Shown: positions 34,714-43,083, numbered from the stretch's first letter. The stretch: 43,192 nucleotides of DNA from an uncultured Oscillospiraceae bacterium (GCA_947589545.1 CANQBA010000031.1:1-43192); one strand, 5' to 3'. Notes: a model not told the origin generated them from the letters alone. Made by a program: numbers and translations.

Positions 34714-35784
34714 ATGAGGTCGGAACCCGTTGCGGGCTTTTCCACCCGCGATACGAATACCGTCAAATGCGTCGCCGTGATCCTGCTCCTGACGCACCAC
34801 CTGTATATGGGCGTCCTGCCCACCCCCATCGACCTTAAGGGCTCCGCGCCCCACGTGGTGCTGGCGACGCTGGGCAAGGTGTGCGTGGCCGTCTTTGTGA
34901 TGCTCTCCGGCTACGGGCTGTCCGTCAGCTTTGAGCGCCGGGGCGGGCGGAACCCGGTGCGCTTCACCGTGGATCACACCCTGAAGCTCATGTGGAGCTA
35001 CTGGCTGGTCTACGTGATCTTCACCCTGGGCGGCATCTTTTTCGCAAGGCCCGAGTTTACCCCCCAGGCGGTGTACGGCGCCGGCCTTCACGGCGCGTGG
35101 CAGGCGCTGGTGGAGTTTCTGGCCCTCCGGCCCCTTCTGCGCACCGCCTCCTACAACCAGACCTGGTGGTACATGGAGGCGGCGCTGGCGCTGTACGTCA
35201 CCTTCCCCCTGATGTACAGGGCGGTGAAGAAGATCCCCTGGTTGATCCTGCCGGCCACCGCCGTGCCGCTGGCGCTTTACTACTTCTGCGGCAACGACGT
35301 CTGGGATACCTGCCGGGAGATCTACTGGTTCTTCCCCTTCGCCGTGGGCGTCTTCCTGGCCCAGAGGGGGCTTCTGGAGCGGTTCGCGGGGCTTTTGAAG
35401 GGCGGGCGCGGCTGGGCCGTCACCGCCGCCGTCACCGTGGCGTTCCTTCTGTTTGCCTACATCCGCTCCCTCATCGGGCTGGCCTTCGACACCTTCTTCG
35501 CCCTCTCCCTCATTCTCTTCCTGCGGGCCACCCTCTGCCGGATACCGGTCCTCAGCGGGGCGGCGGCCTACGTGGGGAGCAGGAGCGGCGACGTGTTCCT
35601 TGTCCACTCCTTCCTCTACGGCTACTATGTCACCCAGTATCATTTCACGAGGCTGCTGTGGAGCTCAAACCCCTGGGCGGTGTTCTCGGCCCTGCCGGCC
35701 CTGCTGGTTCTCAGCCTCGTATGCGCGGAGCTTCTGCGGCTCCTGCGCCGGGTGGTGGTGTTCCAGCTGCCGGAGTGGAAATAA
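34714..35784 (+). CDS. Acyltransferase family 3 membrane protein
   Basis: A 356-residue multi-pass protein (about ten helices) of the acyltransferase 3 family, which transfers acyl groups to extracellular or cell-wall sugars and lipids. The N-terminal [14 protein letters not shown] segment supplies the family His residues (H28-H29). [10 protein letters not shown] is the second signature. It starts 12 nt after rpoD with GAGGAG, so it probably shares the rpoD transcript. The substrate is unknown. Confidence 0.82.
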   Translation: MRSEPVAGFSTRDTNTVKCVAVILLLTHHLYMGVLPTPIDLKGSAPHVVLATLGKVCVAVFVMLSGYGLSVSFERRGGRNPVRFTVDHTLKLMWSYWLVYVIFTLGGIFFARPEFTPQAVYGAGLHGAWQALVEFLALRPLLRTASYNQTWWYMEAALALYVTFPLMYRAVKKIPWLILPATAVPLALYYFCGNDVWDTCREIYWFFPFAVGVFLAQRGLLERFAGLLKGGRGWAVTAAVTVAFLLFAYIRSLIGLAFDTFFALSLILFLRATLCRIPVLSGAAAYVGSRSGDVFLVHSFLYGYYVTQYHFTRLLWSSNPWAVFSALPALLVLSLVCAELLRLLRRVVVFQLPEWK

Positions 35785-35810
35785 CCGACATTTTTCCTAA
35801 CATAAACCTG

Positions 35811-35840
35811 CCCCGGGGGGAATATGCTCTCCCGGGGTGA
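35811..35840 (+). promoter_or_regulatory. Hairpin overlapping the ylmC ribosome site
   Basis: CCCCGGG (35811-35817) pairs with CCCGGGG (35831-35837), and the Shine-Dalgarno GGGGTGA (35834-35840) lies in the 3' arm. The following T-run is short (TGATTTT). It could act as a terminator for the acyltransferase transcript or occlude ylmC initiation. Confidence 0.6.
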
Positions 35841-35844
35841 TTTT

Positions 35845-36195
35845 ATGGATTGCAGGATCGGCGACCTCCGCTACAAGGAGGTCATCAACGTGAATACCGG
35901 CCTGAGACTGGGCTATGTGTCCGACGGCATTTTTGACGTGAAAACGGGCCGGATGCGGGCCCTGGTGGTGCCGGGGGGCTACCGGGTGATGGGCATACTC
36001 GGCCGGAACGACGACTACGTCATCCCCTGGGAGGCCATACGGCGCATCGGGGACGACATCATCCTGGTGGAGGACAGCCGTCTGGAGACCCGGGAGCGCA
36101 AGCGCAGAAAGTGGCCGGAGGCGGCCGCCCCCTGCCCGGAGCGCCGGGAGAAGGAGCCGCCGCGCCAGGAAGGCGAAAAAAGCACGTATTCCTGA
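35845..36195 (+). CDS. YlmC/YmxH family PRC-barrel protein
   Basis: A 116-residue protein. The first 80 residues are a PRC-barrel of the YlmC/YmxH group (L-R-Y-K-E-V-I-N-V-N-T-G-x-R-L-G, then I-P-W-E-A-I-R-R-I-G-D-D-I-I-L-V). The tail is basic and low complexity. YmxH is linked to sporulation in Bacillus, and its true role is unclear. ATG 35845 is chosen because the GGGGTGA site lies 4 nt upstream; an in-frame ATG at 35824 sits inside the hairpin loop and has no site. Confidence 0.85.
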   Translation: MDCRIGDLRYKEVINVNTGLRLGYVSDGIFDVKTGRMRALVVPGGYRVMGILGRNDDYVIPWEAIRRIGDDIILVEDSRLETRERKRRKWPEAAAPCPERREKEPPRQEGEKSTYS

Positions 36196-36226
36196 GAAGT
36201 TTTTTGAAAAAGGGGCAAAATAAGGG

Positions 36227-36255
36227 TTGCAATTTGAAATTTGCTCTGGTATAAT
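36227..36255 (+). promoter_or_regulatory. rpsB-tsf promoter
   Basis: TTGCAA (36227-36232), 17-nt spacer, TATAAT (36250-36255) with TG extension. Confidence 0.85.
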
Positions 36256-36264
36256 ATCTAAGCC

Positions 36265-36360
36265 CTGAAAAAGGGATTACGCACACGCGGGGATGCCGGG
36301 TCATGTGCCGCGAGGTTGGCACGGCAGGGGATCTGCGTGGAGGGTAAAAACTAAATTTAA
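36265..36360 (+). promoter_or_regulatory. Structured rpsB leader, possible S2 autoregulatory site
   Basis: About 110 nt between the promoter and rpsB fold into a CACGC/GCGTG outer stem (about 36282-36341) with GTGCC/GGCAC inside. Leader-mediated autocontrol by S2 is known in other bacteria. I cannot match this fold to a described motif from memory. Confidence 0.5.
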
Positions 36361-36376
36361 AAAGGAGAACACAAAA

Positions 36377-37120
36377 ATGGCAGTCGTATCCATGAAGCAG
36401 CTGCTGGAGGCCGGCGTACATTTCGGCCACCAGACCCGCAGATGGAATCCCAAGATGGCGCCCTACATCTACATGGAGCGCAATGGGATCTACATCATCG
36501 ACCTTTCCAAGACCGTAAAGAAGCTGGAGGAGGCCTACAACTTCGTCCGTGAGCTTAGCGAGAACGGCGGCACCCTTCTGTTCGTGGGCACCAAGAAGCA
36601 GGCCCAGGACGCCATGCGCGAGGAGGCCGAGCGCGTGGGCATGTACTACGTCAACGCCCGGTGGCTGGGCGGTATGCTCACCAACTTCAAGACCATGCGC
36701 ACCCGCGTGGACCGTCTGGCCCAGCTCAAGCGCATGCAGGAGGACGGCACCTTTGACATGCTCCCCAAGAAGGAAGTCATGAAGCACCTGGGCGAGATGG
36801 CGAAGCTGGAGAAATATCTGGGCGGCGTCAAGGAGATGAACAAGCTCCCCTCCGCGCTCTTTATCGTGGATCCCCGCAAGGAGCGCAACGCCATCGCCGA
36901 AGCCCGCCGTCTGGGCATCCCCATTGTGGCCATCGTGGACACCAACTGCGACCCCGACGAGGTCGATTACGTGATCCCCGGCAACGACGACGCTATCCGC
37001 GCCATCCGTCTGATCGCCTCCACCATGGCCAACGCCATCCAGGAGGGCCGTCAGGGCGAGGACGCCGCCGAGGCCAAGGCCGAGGCTGAGGCTGCCGCCG
37101 AGGCCCCCGCCGCAGAGTAA
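36377..37120 (+). CDS. rpsB: 30S ribosomal protein S2
   Basis: A 247-residue S2. It starts [25 protein letters not shown] and ends in an Ala/Glu-rich tail. F-V-G-T-K-K-Q-A and R-W-L-G-G-M-L-T-N are conserved. AAAGGAGAA precedes ATG 36377; an apparent extension to 36293 covers only the structured leader. The operon continues to tsf, 18 nt downstream. Confidence 0.97.
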   Translation: MAVVSMKQLLEAGVHFGHQTRRWNPKMAPYIYMERNGIYIIDLSKTVKKLEEAYNFVRELSENGGTLLFVGTKKQAQDAMREEAERVGMYYVNARWLGGMLTNFKTMRTRVDRLAQLKRMQEDGTFDMLPKKEVMKHLGEMAKLEKYLGGVKEMNKLPSALFIVDPRKERNAIAEARRLGIPIVAIVDTNCDPDEVDYVIPGNDDAIRAIRLIASTMANAIQEGRQGEDAAEAKAEAEAAAEAPAAE

Positions 37121-37138
37121 GACAGGAGGACAAATGAT

Positions 37139-38053
37139 ATGGCTATTACCGCCGCAGATGTAAAGAACCTTCGCGAGATGACCGGCGTCGGCATGATGGA
37201 CTGCAAGAAAGCCCTGGCCGCCACCGACGGAGATATTGACAAGGCCGTGGAATGGCTGCGCGAGAAGGGCCTTGCGGCCGCCCAGAAGAAGGCCGGCCGC
37301 ATCGCCGCCGAGGGCGTGGCGTACGCCGCCGTCATTGACGGCGTGGGCGTGTGCGTGGAGGTCAACGCCGAGTCCGACTTCGTGGCTAAGAACGACGTGT
37401 TCGTGGACTATGTCCATCAGGTGGCCGCCGTGGTTGCCAAGGACGCCCCCGCGGATCTTGACGCCCTGATGGCCTGCAAATATCCCGGCTCCGAGCTTAC
37501 CGTCAAGGAGGCGCAGAACGAGAAGGTGCTGGTGATCGGCGAGAACATCAACGTCCGCCGCTTCGCCCGCTTCGACACCGGCGTTTCCGTGGCCTATGTC
37601 CACATGGGCGGCAAGATCGGCGTCATCGTCAATCTGGACACCGACCTGCCCGCTGAGAAGGTGGAGGCCGTGGGCAAGGACGCCGCCATGCAGATCGCGG
37701 CCCTGAATCCCCGCTTCTGGGACAAGTCCCAGGTCACCCAGGACGTGCTGGACGAGGAGAAGAAGATCATGATGGCCCAGATGGCCAACGATCCCTCCAT
37801 GGCCAGCAAGCCCGAGCAGGTGCGCGAGCGCATCGTCATGGGCAAGCTCAACAAGTTCTACGCCGAGAACTGCCTTCTCCAGCAGGAGTTCGTGAAGGAC
37901 AATTCCGTGTCCGTGGAGAAGTATATCGCCAACACCGCCAAGGCCCTGGGCGGCTCCATCACCTTTGCCGGCGCCGTCCGCTTTGAGAAGGGCGAGGGCA
38001 TCGAGAAGCGCCAGGACGACCTGGCCGCCGAGGTCGCCAAGCTGGTCAAATAA
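37139..38053 (+). CDS. tsf: Elongation factor Ts
   Basis: A 304-residue EF-Ts, the nucleotide exchange factor for EF-Tu. The UBA-like N-terminus V-K-N-L-R-E-M-T-G-V-G-M-M-D-C-K-K-A-L and the contact motif S-D-F-V-A-K-N are present. GACAGGAGGA precedes the ATG. A clear terminator follows the stop, so rpsB-tsf is a closed operon. Confidence 0.97.
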   Translation: MAITAADVKNLREMTGVGMMDCKKALAATDGDIDKAVEWLREKGLAAAQKKAGRIAAEGVAYAAVIDGVGVCVEVNAESDFVAKNDVFVDYVHQVAAVVAKDAPADLDALMACKYPGSELTVKEAQNEKVLVIGENINVRRFARFDTGVSVAYVHMGGKIGVIVNLDTDLPAEKVEAVGKDAAMQIAALNPRFWDKSQVTQDVLDEEKKIMMAQMANDPSMASKPEQVRERIVMGKLNKFYAENCLLQQEFVKDNSVSVEKYIANTAKALGGSITFAGAVRFEKGEGIEKRQDDLAAEVAKLVK

Positions 38054-38069
38054 GTTAAATCCCCTATCG

Positions 38070-38101
38070 ATCCCCGGAGAGAAATTTCCGGGGATTTTTT
38101 T
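38070..38101 (+). terminator. Terminator of rpsB-tsf
   Basis: ATCCCCGGA/TTCCGGGGAT stem followed by TTTTTTT. Confidence 0.9.
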
Positions 38102-38129
38102 AATTTTACAGATCCTTGCTATTTTGTAC

Positions 38130-38157
38130 TCGACAGGGCGGGAAAAAATGCTATAAT
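38130..38157 (+). promoter_or_regulatory. Promoter directly before the inverted-repeat element
   Basis: TCGACA (38130-38135), 16-nt spacer, TATAAT (38152-38157). The inverted repeat starts 2 nt after the -10, so the transcript would begin within the first bases of the element. Confidence 0.7.
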
Positions 38158-38158
38158 A

Positions 38159-38515
38159 TAGCTGACGGGAGTCGAACCCACGTCGGTTTTCGCCGGCTGA
38201 TTTGCGCCAGTACTTTGTCAAAAGCCTTGACAATACACAAAGTATTCTCTGTGGCATTTTCCGCGTCCTGACGCAAATCAGCTCGCCGAAAACTGCGTAG
38301 CACTCCACGGGTCGCCATTTTCGAGGGATTTTCCGTGCGGAGGGCGAGGCAAAGCGACTCACGCAAAAACGGGGCCCCCATCGGGCCGTTGCCCGATGGG
38401 GAAAGGACGATGCGAGCCAGCGCCTGAGGGCGAATACTTGGAAGCCCGAGGTTAAGCGGCTCGCGTGAGGACGCGGGCCCGCGTGGAGCGACGTGGGTTC
38501 GACTCCCGTCAGCTA
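38159..38515 (+). ncRNA. Candidate structured RNA/mobile element closed by a perfect 27-bp inverted repeat
   Basis: A 357-bp non-coding element between a promoter and degV. It is closed by identical 27-bp inverted arms (38159-38185 and 38489-38515). Inside are arm 1 (38186-38293; about 20-bp stem with GCTGATTTGCG/CGCAAATCAGC and an inner GTCAA/TTGAC loop region), arm 2 (38294-38357; CTCC..ACGG/CCGT..GGAG) and the module at 38358-38488. It reads as a junction of arms closed by one long stem. The right arm contains TGGGTTCGACTCCC, which resembles a tmRNA/tRNA T-arm. It may be a mobile palindromic element, a degV leader, or an independent RNA. Confidence 0.65.
38358..38488 (+). ncRNA. Candidate structured RNA module (copy 2)
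   Basis: Counterpart of 7469-7608. P1 is CCCATCGGGC/GCCCGATGGG, P2 is TGCGAGCC/GGCTCGCG and P3 is GGGC/GCCC. GCGCCTGAG, GAATACTTGGA, GAGGTTAAGC and AGGACG are conserved. It ends directly against the right 27-bp arm. Confidence 0.6.
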
Positions 38516-38547
38516 CAAAACAATTTACCCGGAAAGAGGTCAACGCG

Positions 38548-39420
38548 ATGAACGACTACATTCTTCTCACCGATTCCTCCTGCGATCTGCCGCCGCAGCT
38601 GGCGGAGGAGCTGGATATACAGGTGCTGCCCCTGAAGGTGAACCTGAACGGCAGGGAATTTCGCAACTATCTGGACGAGCGGGAGATCTCGTCCGGGGAA
38701 TTTTACGCGGCCCTGCGCGCCGGCGGCGCCGCCTCCACCAGCGCCGTGAACCCCAGCGAATTTGTGGAGCTGATGACCCCCTATCTGGAGCGCGGCCTGG
38801 ACATTCTCTACGTGGGCTTCGCCACGGCCCTGTCCAGCACCTGCCAGAACGGCGCCATCGCCGCCCAGGAGCTGAAGGAGAAATACCCGGAGCGGAAGAT
38901 TTACGTGGTGGACTCCAAGTGCGCCTCCATGGGGCAGGGGCTCCTGGTGTACCTGACGGCGCTGAAAAAGCGGGAGGGCGCGGACATCGAGGCCCTGCGG
39001 GACTTCGCCGCCGCCACCGCCCCCCGGGTGGTGCACTGGTTCACCGTGGACGATCTCTACTTCCTAAAGCGCGGAGGCCGCGTCAGCGCCGCTACCGCCG
39101 CCGTGGGGACGCTTTTGAACATCAAGCCCGTCCTCCACGTGGACGACGAGGGGCGGCTCATCAACATGGCCAAGGCCAAGGGCCGGAAGGCCTCCATCAA
39201 GGCCATTTACGACAAGTGCGCCAAGACCGGCGACGATATCGCCCACCAGCACGTTTTCATCAGCCACGGCGACTGCCTGGAGGACGCCCGGCTTCTGGCG
39301 TCCATGGTGGAGGAGAACCTGCATCCCTTAGATGTGACCATCAGCCCCGTGGGCCCCGTCATCGGAGCCCACTCCGGCCCCGGCACCCTGGCCCTGTTCT
39401 TCCTGGGCGACGTGAGATAA
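38548..39420 (+). CDS. DegV family fatty-acid-binding protein (possible FakB)
   Basis: A 290-residue DegV protein. It begins Y-I-L-L-T-D-S-S-C-D-L-P, has T-S-A-V-N-P in the loop that contacts the ligand carboxylate, and S-S-T-C-Q-N in the second loop. K-R-G-G-R-V-S and H-S-G-P-G-T-L-A are in the C-terminal lobe. DegV/FakB proteins hold a fatty acid for phosphorylation by FakA, which is encoded at 22423-24114. GAAAGAGG lies upstream of the ATG. The transcript probably starts inside the inverted-repeat element. Ligand specificity cannot be read. Confidence 0.9.
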   Translation: MNDYILLTDSSCDLPPQLAEELDIQVLPLKVNLNGREFRNYLDEREISSGEFYAALRAGGAASTSAVNPSEFVELMTPYLERGLDILYVGFATALSSTCQNGAIAAQELKEKYPERKIYVVDSKCASMGQGLLVYLTALKKREGADIEALRDFAAATAPRVVHWFTVDDLYFLKRGGRVSAATAAVGTLLNIKPVLHVDDEGRLINMAKAKGRKASIKAIYDKCAKTGDDIAHQHVFISHGDCLEDARLLASMVEENLHPLDVTISPVGPVIGAHSGPGTLALFFLGDVR

Positions 39421-39467
39421 TCCCGGCAAACGCCTCTCCCCTCCCCCGCCCCGACCGCCGGGGAGAC

Positions 39468-39502
39468 TGTGGGAAAAAGGAACGTGCGGGAAAAATCCTG
39501 TA
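39468..39502 (-). repeat. Degenerate fragment of the multi-hairpin repeat (copy D)
   Basis: GGGAAAAA then GGAACGTGCGGG and AAAAATCC match the order of copy C with the central hairpin lost. Confidence 0.5.
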
Positions 39503-39523
39503 TCTGCGTTTTTTACTAAACTG

Positions 39524-39557
39524 AAAAGCCGCCCGGACAGCTCCGGGCGGCTTTTTT
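39524..39557. terminator. Bidirectional terminator between degV and the PBP gene
   Basis: AAAAGCCGCCCGG/CCGGGCGGCTTTT stem followed by TT, 6-nt loop. Confidence 0.9.
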
Positions 39558-39585
39558 GCTGTAGATCTGTAGATCAGATCTGAGG

Positions 39586-41982
39586 TTATCCCTCCGGGGA
39601 GGGGCCGGGGGCGTCTGTCTCCGGGGGGGTCGTCTCCGGCGGGGTAGTATCCGGCGGAGTCGTCTCCGGCGGCGTGGTATCCGGCGGAGTCGTGGCGTCT
39701 GTCGTATCCTCCGTTTCCGGTGTGGTGTCGGGCGGAGGGGCCACGGGGGTATAATAGAACTCGGCCACGTTGTCCTCCGGCTCCTGGCTGATGGTCAGCG
39801 TCACGGTGGCGGGGCCGGTGAGGATATAGCCCTCCACGGTGGGCGCGGTGACGGTGATCTCACGGCCCACGGTGCTGGTGCCCTCCTCCCGCTCATAGAG
39901 GATATTGACTCCGCCGTATCCGTTGACGGCAATGCCGCGGGCGTAATAGCTCATGGGCTCCACGCCGGGGACAGGCGTCTGGTAGGTGTTGGCGGGGACG
40001 GAGAAGTCCTTGATGGGCAGATCCTCGTGGATGGACGACATGAGGGCCTGGAAGATGGTGGCCGCCGGGTTGCCGCTGACGGAGATGGGCTTGGGGTAGG
40101 GGTAGCCGGTCCAGATGGCGGCCACGTAGTAGGGGGTGAAGCCCACGAACCAGCGATCCTTCCGGCTGTCGGTGGTGCCGGTCTTGCCGCCAAAGGGCAT
40201 CCGGCCCGCCTTGGTGTTGACCCTGATGCTGATGGTGCCGATGGTGGGGGCATCCTTGAGCATATCCGTCATCCAATAGGCGGTGACGGGGCTGATGACG
40301 CCCTCGGTCTCCGGGACGTTCTCGTAGATGAGATTCCACTCGGAGTCGTAGATCTGGGTGAAGGTGCGCGTCTCGATGAACTGGCCCTCGTTGGGGAAGA
40401 TGCCGAAGGCCTGGGCCATCTCCCGCACCGTGGCGCCGTAGGTCAGCTGGCCCAGGCACAGGGGGGCGTAGTCCATATCCCTGGGATCCAGTTCCATATG
40501 CAGCTTCTCCGTGAGGAAGGCGTAGGAGGAGGCGGGGGTCAGCATATCCAGCACCTGGGCGGAGACGCGGTTGTAGGACTTGGACAGACCCCGGCGGATG
40601 GTGACGATGCCGTGGGTATCGTTATCGTCGTTCTTGGGCATCCAGCCGGGCTTGCCCTTAAGCTCCGTGGCGCCGTCGTCGATGAGCGTGTCGGGGGTGA
40701 TGAGGCCGTAATCCATGGCCGGGGCGTACACCGCGATGGGCTTGAGGGAGGAGCCGGGGGGCCGGCGGGTTTCGGTGGCCATATTGAGCCACAGGTTGCC
40801 GGTCTTCTCCCCCGCCTGGCCGGCCAGGGCCACGATGTTGCCGGTGTAGGGATCGGTAATGACCACGGCGGACTGGAACTGCTGGCTCCCGTCGCCCTTG
40901 GCCTTCAGACTGTCGATATACTCCCGGTTGCCGTAATACTGATCCACCTTGGCCTGAACCTCCGGATCCATGGTGGAGTAGATCTTGAAGCCGCCGGTAG
41001 CCAGCAGGGTCTTGGCCGCCTTGACGGTGACGCCCCTCTGCTCGGCCAGATACTCCGCCACGTCCTGGCGCACCGTCTCGTCGAACCAGGAGTAGATGGC
41101 GTCGGTCCGGCCTTCGGTGTCGCCGTTGACGAAGTGGAGCTCCTCGGCCTTGGCCGTCTCGTACTGCTCCTTATCGATGTACCCCTGGCGGTACATCTCG
41201 TAGAGGATCGTCTCCTGGCGCTTCTTGTTGGCCTGGGGGTGTAAATAGGGGTTGTACATGGAGGGGTTGTTGGTGATGCCGACGATGCAGCAGATCTCGG
41301 CCAGGGACAGATTCTTGACCTCCTTGTCGAAATAGTACCGGGCGGCGTCGCCGATGCCTCTGGATTCCCCGTGGCCGAAGTTGACCACGTTCAGGTACCA
41401 CTCGATGATCTCCCACTTGTCGTATTCCTTCTCCAGCTGGAGGGCGGCGAAGATTTCCGTCAGCTTCCGGCGCACGGTGTTTTCGTTCTCGCCGGTGACG
41501 TTCTTGCGAAGCTGCTGGGTGATGGTGGAGCCGCCGAAGGTGCTGTTCCCCAGGAACATGTGGAGGAAGGCGTTGGCGGTGCGGGCCCAGTCCACGCCGT
41601 GGTGCTTGTAGAAGCGCTGATCCTCGATGGCCACCAGCGCGTGCTCCATGTCCTTGGGGATCTCGTCGTAGGGCACCCAGTACATGAAGCCGTCGTCGCT
41701 GAAAATGGAGGCGGATTCCACCCAGCTGTCCGTTCCCTTGTCGTAGTAGTAGATAATGCTCGTCTCGTTGAGCTGGTACTCCTCCAGGGAGACGCCCAGA
41801 TCCTCGCTGGCCAGGTTCGTCTTGATGTAGATGGCGAAGATGCAGGCGAAGATGGCGCCGGTGGTGATGAAGATGAGCAGGAGGATCCCCACCGTCCTCA
41901 GCGCCAGAGCAACGGTGCTGTAAACCGCGTTCACGCCCGCCTTGGCGGTCTTTTTCAGGGCGCGTTTCGTCTTATATTTCAA
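39586..41982 (-). CDS. Class A penicillin-binding protein (PBP1a type)
   Basis: A 798-residue bifunctional peptidoglycan synthase. A cytoplasmic basic N-terminus and one membrane helix (about 25-50) are followed by a GT51 glycosyltransferase (E-D-Q-R-F-Y-K-H-H-G-V-D-W about 118-130; G-G-S-T-I-T-Q-Q-L) and a transpeptidase. The transpeptidase motifs are S-S-L-K (active Ser), S-Y-N and K-T-G-T-T. A fibronectin-like module follows, then a Pro/Thr tail (last 60 or so residues) built from repeats of P-P-[D/E]-T-T. It acts at the outer face of the membrane. GAGGTG lies upstream of ATG 41982. A -10 TAGAAT with TG extension is at 42043-42038; no good -35 was found. Confidence 0.93.
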   Translation of the reverse strand: MKYKTKRALKKTAKAGVNAVYSTVALALRTVGILLLIFITTGAIFACIFAIYIKTNLASEDLGVSLEEYQLNETSIIYYYDKGTDSWVESASIFSDDGFMYWVPYDEIPKDMEHALVAIEDQRFYKHHGVDWARTANAFLHMFLGNSTFGGSTITQQLRKNVTGENENTVRRKLTEIFAALQLEKEYDKWEIIEWYLNVVNFGHGESRGIGDAARYYFDKEVKNLSLAEICCIVGITNNPSMYNPYLHPQANKKRQETILYEMYRQGYIDKEQYETAKAEELHFVNGDTEGRTDAIYSWFDETVRQDVAEYLAEQRGVTVKAAKTLLATGGFKIYSTMDPEVQAKVDQYYGNREYIDSLKAKGDGSQQFQSAVVITDPYTGNIVALAGQAGEKTGNLWLNMATETRRPPGSSLKPIAVYAPAMDYGLITPDTLIDDGATELKGKPGWMPKNDDNDTHGIVTIRRGLSKSYNRVSAQVLDMLTPASSYAFLTEKLHMELDPRDMDYAPLCLGQLTYGATVREMAQAFGIFPNEGQFIETRTFTQIYDSEWNLIYENVPETEGVISPVTAYWMTDMLKDAPTIGTISIRVNTKAGRMPFGGKTGTTDSRKDRWFVGFTPYYVAAIWTGYPYPKPISVSGNPAATIFQALMSSIHEDLPIKDFSVPANTYQTPVPGVEPMSYYARGIAVNGYGGVNILYEREEGTSTVGREITVTAPTVEGYILTGPATVTLTISQEPEDNVAEFYYTPVAPPPDTTPETEDTTDATTPPDTTPPETTPPDTTPPETTPPETDAPGPSPEG

Positions 41983-42141
41983 GCTGACACCTCACGATCC
42001 GGTGAAACCCGCAAATAGCTGCACTTTTGATTTTCTTATTCTACCACAATGAGGTGTAAATTTGTAGCTTTTATTTGAACATTTAATAAATTTTCTCAAA
42101 ACCGGGCAAAATAGAAGTATTCTTAAGAGGAGGACGATCCC

Positions 42142-42456
42142 ATGAAAAGCAGACTGTGGATATTGCTGCTGGCGCTGGCGCTGGCGGCGGCAACGGGCGT
42201 GGCGTCCATCGCCGCCCTGGCCAATTTTGAGGCCGGGACAGCGGCGGGCGTCCGTGAGGAGATGCTGGAAAAGGGCGGCTACACCCTGGCCGCGTACAAC
42301 GGCGTCATCGGCGTCTTTGAGGGGGATACGCTCCTGATGACCGCCGACGTGCCCCTGGAGGGCCTGCGGGCGGTGGACAGGGAGCAGATCGCCCGGGGCA
42401 TCGCCGTGGACACCTGGGAGGAGGCCGTTAAGCTTCTGGAGGATTTCGGGTCGTAA
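42142..42456 (+). CDS. Small exported protein with BofC-like C-terminal region
   Basis: A 104-residue protein with an N-terminal signal or anchor (M-K-S-R-L-W-I-L-L-L-A-L-A-L-A-A-A-T). The rest, G-Y-T-L-A-A-Y-N-G-V-I-G-V-F-E-G and G-I-A-V-D-T-W-E-E-A-V-K-L-L-E-D-F, resembles the C-terminal domain of BofC, a forespore regulator of sigma-K processing. The match is by pattern only. AGGAGGA precedes the ATG. The surrounding gap is AT-rich, but no sigma-A promoter is clear; a sporulation promoter is possible. Confidence 0.6.
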   Translation: MKSRLWILLLALALAAATGVASIAALANFEAGTAAGVREEMLEKGGYTLAAYNGVIGVFEGDTLLMTADVPLEGLRAVDREQIARGIAVDTWEEAVKLLEDFGS

Positions 42457-42510
42457 AGGCGGGGGATCCCTTTCCGTCTATGACGATTTTACCCAAAGCA
42501 AAAATTTCCC

Positions 42511-42539
42511 TTGATTTATGGGCCGGGATACGCTATAAT
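42511..42539 (+). promoter_or_regulatory. Promoter of the DUF1292 gene
   Basis: TTGATT (42511-42516), 17-nt spacer, TATAAT (42534-42539). Confidence 0.85.
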
Positions 42540-42574
42540 GAGGACAACAAAGAGAAGACGGAAGGGTGCGGCCA

Positions 42575-42865
42575 ATGAGTGAGGAATACAGCGGCAACAT
42601 CATCTCCATCAGCGATGAGGAGGGCAACAACTACGAGCTGGAGCACCTGGACACCATCGAGATGGACGGGGTCTACTATCTGGCGTTCCTGCCGGTGAAC
42701 GACGGCAAGGGGGACGAGGATCTGGGCATGGTCATCCTGAAGACCGAGCGGGGCGAGGACGGCGACGACTATCTGGTAGTCCCCACGGACGAGGAGATCG
42801 ACAGGGCCTACGACCTCTTTATGGAGGAGCTTTTCTCCGACGAGGAGGACGGCGCCCAGGAGTGA
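42575..42865 (+). CDS. DUF1292 (YrzB-like) protein
   Basis: A 96-residue acidic cytoplasmic protein of the DUF1292 family (Bacillus YrzB). It contains I-S-D-E-E-G-N-N-Y-E-L-E-H-L-D-T-I-E, Y-Y-L-A-F-L-P and an acidic end (D-E-E-I-D-R-A-Y-D-L-F). Function is unknown; it is usually encoded near alaS-ireB-ruvX, which are not seen here. ATG 42575 is chosen over GTG 42566 because GAAGGG lies upstream. Confidence 0.88.
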   Translation: MSEEYSGNIISISDEEGNNYELEHLDTIEMDGVYYLAFLPVNDGKGDEDLGMVILKTERGEDGDDYLVVPTDEEIDRAYDLFMEELFSDEEDGAQE

Positions 42866-42891
42866 CCCTATAAAATCATACGGAACCTGAT

Positions 42892-43077
42892 CTGTGGAGT
42901 GAGGGGCGGGTCTGTTTAAACCCACATCTCTTATAAGGGATGCCCACCTCTGATGCCGGTTCGCAGGCCTCCCGCTTGCCGTTCGCGAGTGGAAGTTGGA
43001 AGCGGTTAAGGACTCAGGGAGCAACCCACCTGCATATATTGTGCAGGTTATAAATGGGCCCGCCCCTCACTTCACAG
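42892..43077 (+). ncRNA. ssrS: 6S-like RNA
   Basis: A 186-nt region. Its ends, CTGTGGAGTGAGGGGCGGG and CCCGCCCCTCACTTCACAG, pair over about 20 bp with two wobble pairs. The middle is a large open region with a small hairpin on each strand (CATC..GATG on the 5' side, ACCTGCA/TGCAGGT on the 3' side) and a terminal imperfect stem. This layout is that of 6S RNA, which binds sigma-A RNA polymerase in stationary phase. The assignment rests on shape; a covariance search would confirm it. Confidence 0.6.
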
Positions 43078-43083
43078 GAAAAA

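Noticed and set aside
38439-38515. Possible tRNA gene ending in the TTCGACT T-arm
   Set aside because: No D-arm or anticodon arm can be placed at the right distance. The only complement to the acceptor end is the left arm 330 nt away.
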